Assembly: GCF_026210795.1 (NCBI RefSeq)
Contig: NC_089443.1
Span: 4,340,001-4,404,000, forward strand
Source of the DNA: Rhizophagus irregularis
Taxonomy: Eukaryota > Glomeromycota > Glomeromycetes > Glomerales > Glomeraceae
Length of the DNA stretch: 64,000 nt
Reading direction: 5' to 3'
The translations under genes were made by a program, and so were the position numbers. The notes under the pieces are model-generated. The model made no database searches. It had not been told where the DNA came from and saw only the letters and a list, made by a program, of their open reading frames with translations. Position 1 is the stretch's first letter, and each line of letters starts with the position of its first letter. Positions 60,370 through 64,000 of this stretch are shown piece after piece.

Positions 60370-60762
60370 TGTCATGTGATCGTTATGTGCCACTCCGAAA
60401 TTGATCGATGTTGCAAATGTTTAACTTGATTGACAACGTATTGAACATGTTAGTCATATTATACATAGTAAATATATTAAATTTCTTCTTATATGTATAA
60501 TTTATTATAAATATAGGTCAATTTTCTTGTTGTAAAAAAGGAGGGAATAAATAAAGTTTTCATTTTTAAGTTATAAAGTGACAGTTTTTATCAAGTGAAA
60601 TCCTTTATTCGTGTTTGGAAGTATATGCTGACGTACAGCGCTATACAACACGTCTGATCGGATAAATTTTGATATATTGTTTGTCTATACACTACATAAA
60701 CCTTCTGCTACCTAACCATACAAATTGCTTAATAATTTTAAGCGTAAAGAACTGATACAACA
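60370..60762 (+). repeat. Gypsy A 3' LTR (393 bp)
   Basis: Matches the 5' LTR except for three substitutions and loss of 69 bases covering the GACATG-type blocks. Confidence 0.92.
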
Positions 60763-60766
60763 GTAT

Positions 60767-61850
60767 CACAAAAGATCCTATAACAAAAGAACTTATGTTT
60801 ATAATGAAATATGCAAATGGAGGGGATTTACATAATTATTTACAAGAGAATTTTACAGAGATTACATGGAAGAAAAAATTGCACATTTTGTGGCGAATTT
60901 CAGATGGGTATTTATAACTTAATTTAATTAATAATGATTTTGAAATTATTTAAATAAAATTTTATTAATAATCAATTTTTTATTTTAGACTTCAAACTAT
61001 TCATGAAAAAGATTTCGTACATCGAGATTTTCATAGTGGAAATATATTGATTGAAATAATTGAAAATGATTCATGCAAAATAGATCAATATCTAATCGGA
61101 GATTTAGGATTATCACAGCCTGCAAATGACATTCCACATGATAGCAGTATATATGGAGTAATACCTTATATTGCACCAGAAATATTTAAGGGCGTCAAAT
61201 TTTCTAAATCATCTGATATTTATTGTATGGGCATGATTATGTGGGAATTAACAACTGGTTGTAAACCTTTTGATAATGTTGAACATGATATTGATTTAAT
61301 TTATAAAATTATTGATGGAAAACGGCCTAATATTACTGACGACACTCCCGAAGATTTTGCTAATTTAATGAAAAGATGTTGGAATCCTGATCCTAAAATG
61401 AGACCTTCAGCAACTGATGTTTGTGAAATTTTTAATTCTTGGTCAAATATGGGAATGGATGCCGAATATTTTAATCAAGCTGAAGAAATAAGATTAGAAT
61501 TTATAAAATTAAAAATGCTTGGACCAGATTTTAATGAAAAACCTCATCCAAAAGCAATTTATACAAGCAGATCATTAAGTTCTTTAACCGGTTCACCTTC
61601 AATTTTAACGTTTAATACGAAACCAAGTATGTAATCATTATTTTTTATATAAATTTGGACAATATTACAACATTTTAAAATTTAATAATTATTATCATCT
61701 TAGATAATAGACTTATTGAAGAATCAATCAACAATAAAGGTATTAAGTTATTTTTTTTAATCTGTACATTAAGGAATTTATTAATTACTTGATTTTTTTT
61801 CTTTAGAATATATTACAAAAGAATATGAGTTTGATATAAACGAAATTTAA
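60767..61850 (+). pseudogene. Protein kinase gene, 3' part (after Gypsy A)
   Basis: Resumes the interrupted exon (GITKDPITKELMFIMKYANG). Exons to 60907, 60989-61626, 61704-61739, 61807-61850, GT-AG introns in frame. Kinase motifs are complete: HRDFHSGN catalytic loop, GDLGLSQP (Asp of DFG), YIAPEIFKG, SDIYCMGMIMWEL, CWNPDPKMRP. The tail reads EYITKEYEFDINEI and stop at 61848-61850, with HPKAIYTSRSL before it, as also seen in the 17-24 kb kinase (HPKACYTSHLF). Before the insertion this would have been an active Ser/Thr or Tyr-like kinase. Now an RNA from the upstream part would enter the LTR. Confidence 0.88.
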
Positions 61851-63583
61851 AGGTACAATTAAAAGTTTTCTAGATTTCAGAAGTAATTCAATAAATCCAA
61901 GGGAAACAAGATGCAACTGAAGATTTTACTAAATAAAATTTTTTATCATTTTTATTCTATTTTATTTATTATATTTCTTTTTTGAAAAAAAGGAATGCAT
62001 ATTAAAGTTAATAACAATGTTAACACAGAATCTTATGAATAGAAACTTTTGTAATTATGTTCTGCATTTATTAAGTTATTTATTTATTTTTCTTTTTTGA
62101 TAGAACATTTATTTATTAATACAATTACTATTCGTTGAAATTAAGATTATAATTACGTCTAAATTGTAAATCTTAAAATACTCATTAGTTGCGATAATAT
62201 TAACATCTTATGCATTTTTTTATGTAGTAAATGTAAATAAATAATAAGTAGTAAAGTTATAACTTTTCAGATAAAACTATTTGTACACGTGAATGTACAT
62301 AGCTTTTCTCGTATACGAACCAATTCATGATAATAAAACTATAAAACACTTTTTGACTGAATATGTAAATACAGTAAATACTTTTGAATTAATCATCAAT
62401 TTTACAGCAAAATTTCTAATTTTTCTATATTACTTTCATTAATTAATTTTACAAAAACAATAATAATTGATAATGGTTCTTTTGTACCAAGTTTTAATTT
62501 ACAAAGGCAAGAAGTTGTATTTTAAGATCTGTCATATTTATTTTGAATTCAAAAGTATCACTGTAATTAAATTCCAACAAATAATTCTCTTGATTACGTT
62601 ATCTCAATCCTCATCATCATAATGAAATAATCAGATTCTAACGAATAGTTCTCTTAATTCATCAGGAAATTTTTAGGTAGATCAATCCACCAAAAGTTAG
62701 TTTAGAAATACGTGGAATTTTACACATTGAATTGTGTGAACTAGTATCCGCACAGAACCACACATTTCATAATAGAAATATGTGGATTTCTGAGATTTTT
62801 GTGCATCGTAAAATTTCATTGAAAATTCGTAGAATTCTTTAGTGGAATAAGTGGAATTCGTCTGAAGATACTACTGCGGAGTTCAAGAAATTACTAAATA
62901 ACACAGTATAACAGTGCTAGTTAAAAACATACTAAATATACTAATATAAATTAAATATAGAGAATATAGAACATGCCTTATTAATATATAATAAATTTTT
63001 TTTTGTGGCTCAAAGAATAAATATAAGATATAATCTAGATAATTGTTCAAAAAAAATTAAATAGTACAGTGGTTAGATCGTGAGATACGGTATATTAATA
63101 GTTGTTTGGTTCAGTCCTGAGGCAAGAATAAATTAATATAATCTAATTAAATATTATCCTATATTAATCCATATGTGACGACCTTGAACTCTGTAAATCC
63201 ATTCAACATGTTTCGAATGTTTCGTCAGAGGGTAACTTGAAATTTCCATGATGGTTCCACATATAATTCTCTGCAGATTTTAAACGGCAAAAACTTCCTG
63301 ATGCATGTTATTGTTACCCCTATCTTTATCATCATAATTAGATTCTAATGAATAATTAATTCTCTTGATTATCAATACCCATACGTTTGGCTACAAAAAT
63401 TTATTGCAATACTAGGAAAACTTTCAAATTTGCTTTTTATTTACTGCATTTACATATTTAATAAAGAGCTAATATCTCAAAATAGATTGCATCAACAAAA
63501 AATCATGTATTAAACAATTATATGGACATGTAAAAGAAATTTTTTAATTTTATTAATAAGAATATGAGTACATACTGACTAGT
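61851..63583. other. AT-rich intergenic DNA
   Basis: No gene recognised apart from the tRNA-like motif pair below. ATTCTAA(C/T)GAATA...TTCTCTT(A/G)ATT blocks occur near 62570, 62635 and 63345, suggesting dispersed repeat remnants. Confidence 0.4.
63062..63117 (+). ncRNA. Pol III A-box/B-box pair (tRNA-derived repeat?)
   Basis: TAGTACAGTGG (63062-63072) fits an A box and GGTTCAGTCC (63108-63117) fits a B box, 35 bases apart. No complete acceptor stem was found, so a tRNA-derived SINE or decayed tRNA is likelier than a functional tRNA. Confidence 0.3.
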
Positions 63584-63835
63584 CTAAATATTATATTCAT
63601 CATCAACAAAATCTGTAACTTTAAATTTCTTAATAACGCCTAATTTAGTATATTTATTAATTATTTCAATATTTTCATCATTTTTATCTAAGCTATTTTC
63701 TTCATCATATATAACAATTACTAAAGAAAGTGATTTTTGTGGTACACGATTTGTCCAATTTACGAAAAAGGATTCTAATTCTTCTGGAAGTAAATTAAAT
63801 CGTACGGTAAATATAGATTCAGAACTTGATAACTT
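63584..63835 (-). CDS. C-terminal exon of an F-box/LRR-like protein (partial)
   Basis: Minus-strand frame open from 63835 to TAG at 63586-63584. Reads FNLLPEELESFFVNWTNRV, then LSLVIVIYDEENSLD, then ENIEIINKYTKLGVIKKF. This resembles the C-terminal part of the large F-box-like families of glomeromycete fungi (a leucine-rich-repeat tail ending LINKYK..GVIKDF); the resemblance is recalled, not searched. The upstream exon boundary was not resolved and the rest lies beyond the window. The plus strand is also open here (see findings). Confidence 0.5.
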   Translation of the reverse strand, partial: KLSSSESIFTVRFNLLPEELESFFVNWTNRVPQKSLSLVIVIYDEENSLDKNDENIEIINKYTKLGVIKKFKVTDFVDDEYNI

Positions 63836-64000
63836 TCAGGTACATTATAAAATTTTAAAATATATAATTATAAGTATTTTATTAATATTCTTTGATCTAT
63901 TATTTTAGAAAATGATTATTGATTGGGCAAATAAATTTATTAATTTATTTACACCAATTGCAGATACTGAAATGAAATACCCAAAACTACACAATTGGCA

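Larger units (their letters stand above)
37945..60762 (+). mobile_element. Gypsy A: LTR retrotransposon (22.8 kb with two nested elements)
   Basis: LTRs at 37945-38406 and 60370-60762 start TGTCATGTG and end GATACAACA; the flanks carry GTAT on both sides (37941-37944 and 60763-60766). Order: LTR, primer-binding site, gag, protease, RT, RNase H, integrase, extra ORF, purine tract, LTR. That order (integrase last) defines Ty3/Gypsy. Removing the hAT element (39356-46608) and Gypsy B (47522-56035), each with one duplication copy, leaves about 7 kb. LTRs differ by about three substitutions and one 69-bp deletion. It inserted inside a kinase exon and destroyed that gene. Confidence 0.92.

Overview
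The window looks like chromosomal DNA of a fungus with a very AT-rich, transposon-loaded genome. Short GT-AG introns (about 60-110 bases, often with a CTAAC branch site), two tyrosine-kinase-like protein kinase genes with the FIAPEI...SDIYS signature, an F-box/LRR-like tail, and nested Ty3/Gypsy and hAT elements all suggest an arbuscular mycorrhizal fungus (Glomeromycotina, Rhizophagus-like). This is inferred from gene style, not from a marker gene.

Layout. 1-9 kb: end of an unknown gene, then a decayed minus-strand ORF (1400-7700) broken by a 365-bp hAT-type MITE and a 4.1-kb fold-back element, each with an exact 8-bp target duplication. 9-17 kb: minisatellite DNA, a decayed MULE-like gene carrying another MITE, and two fold-back elements, one inside the other. 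17.3-24 kb: a protein (pseudo)kinase gene whose 5' part reads as an array of introns separated by 3-base exons. 26.9-32.2 kb: a 5.3-kb palindromic element built from GGACATAAATGTCC arrays. 33-37 kb: mostly empty, with one small ORF and small MITEs. 37.2-61.9 kb: a second kinase gene split by a 22.8-kb nest. Gypsy A sits in the kinase (duplication GTAT); an autonomous-type hAT element sits in Gypsy A gag (duplication ACTGGCAA); Gypsy B sits in Gypsy A pol (duplication ACGC). At the right edge is an antisense F-box-like gene end.

The most striking observation is the 17.3-21.2 kb array: 36 successive 3-base exons and one 1-base exon, each bounded by AG and GT(A/G)(A/T)G. Joined to an ATG at 17318 and to the kinase exon at 21164, they keep the frame open for 37 codons. 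The kinase exon has no in-frame ATG of its own, and skipping the array as a whole puts it out of frame. A second unusual feature is in Gypsy B: its gag ORF runs in frame through a remnant of RNase H into a P-loop deoxynucleoside/thymidylate-kinase-like domain, with reverse transcriptase missing. Gypsy A has a textbook -1 frameshift heptamer (TTTAAAC) at its gag/pol junction.

All calls come from reading the sequence; no search, folding or expression evidence was available. Several single-base frameshifts lie in homopolymers and could be sequencing errors.
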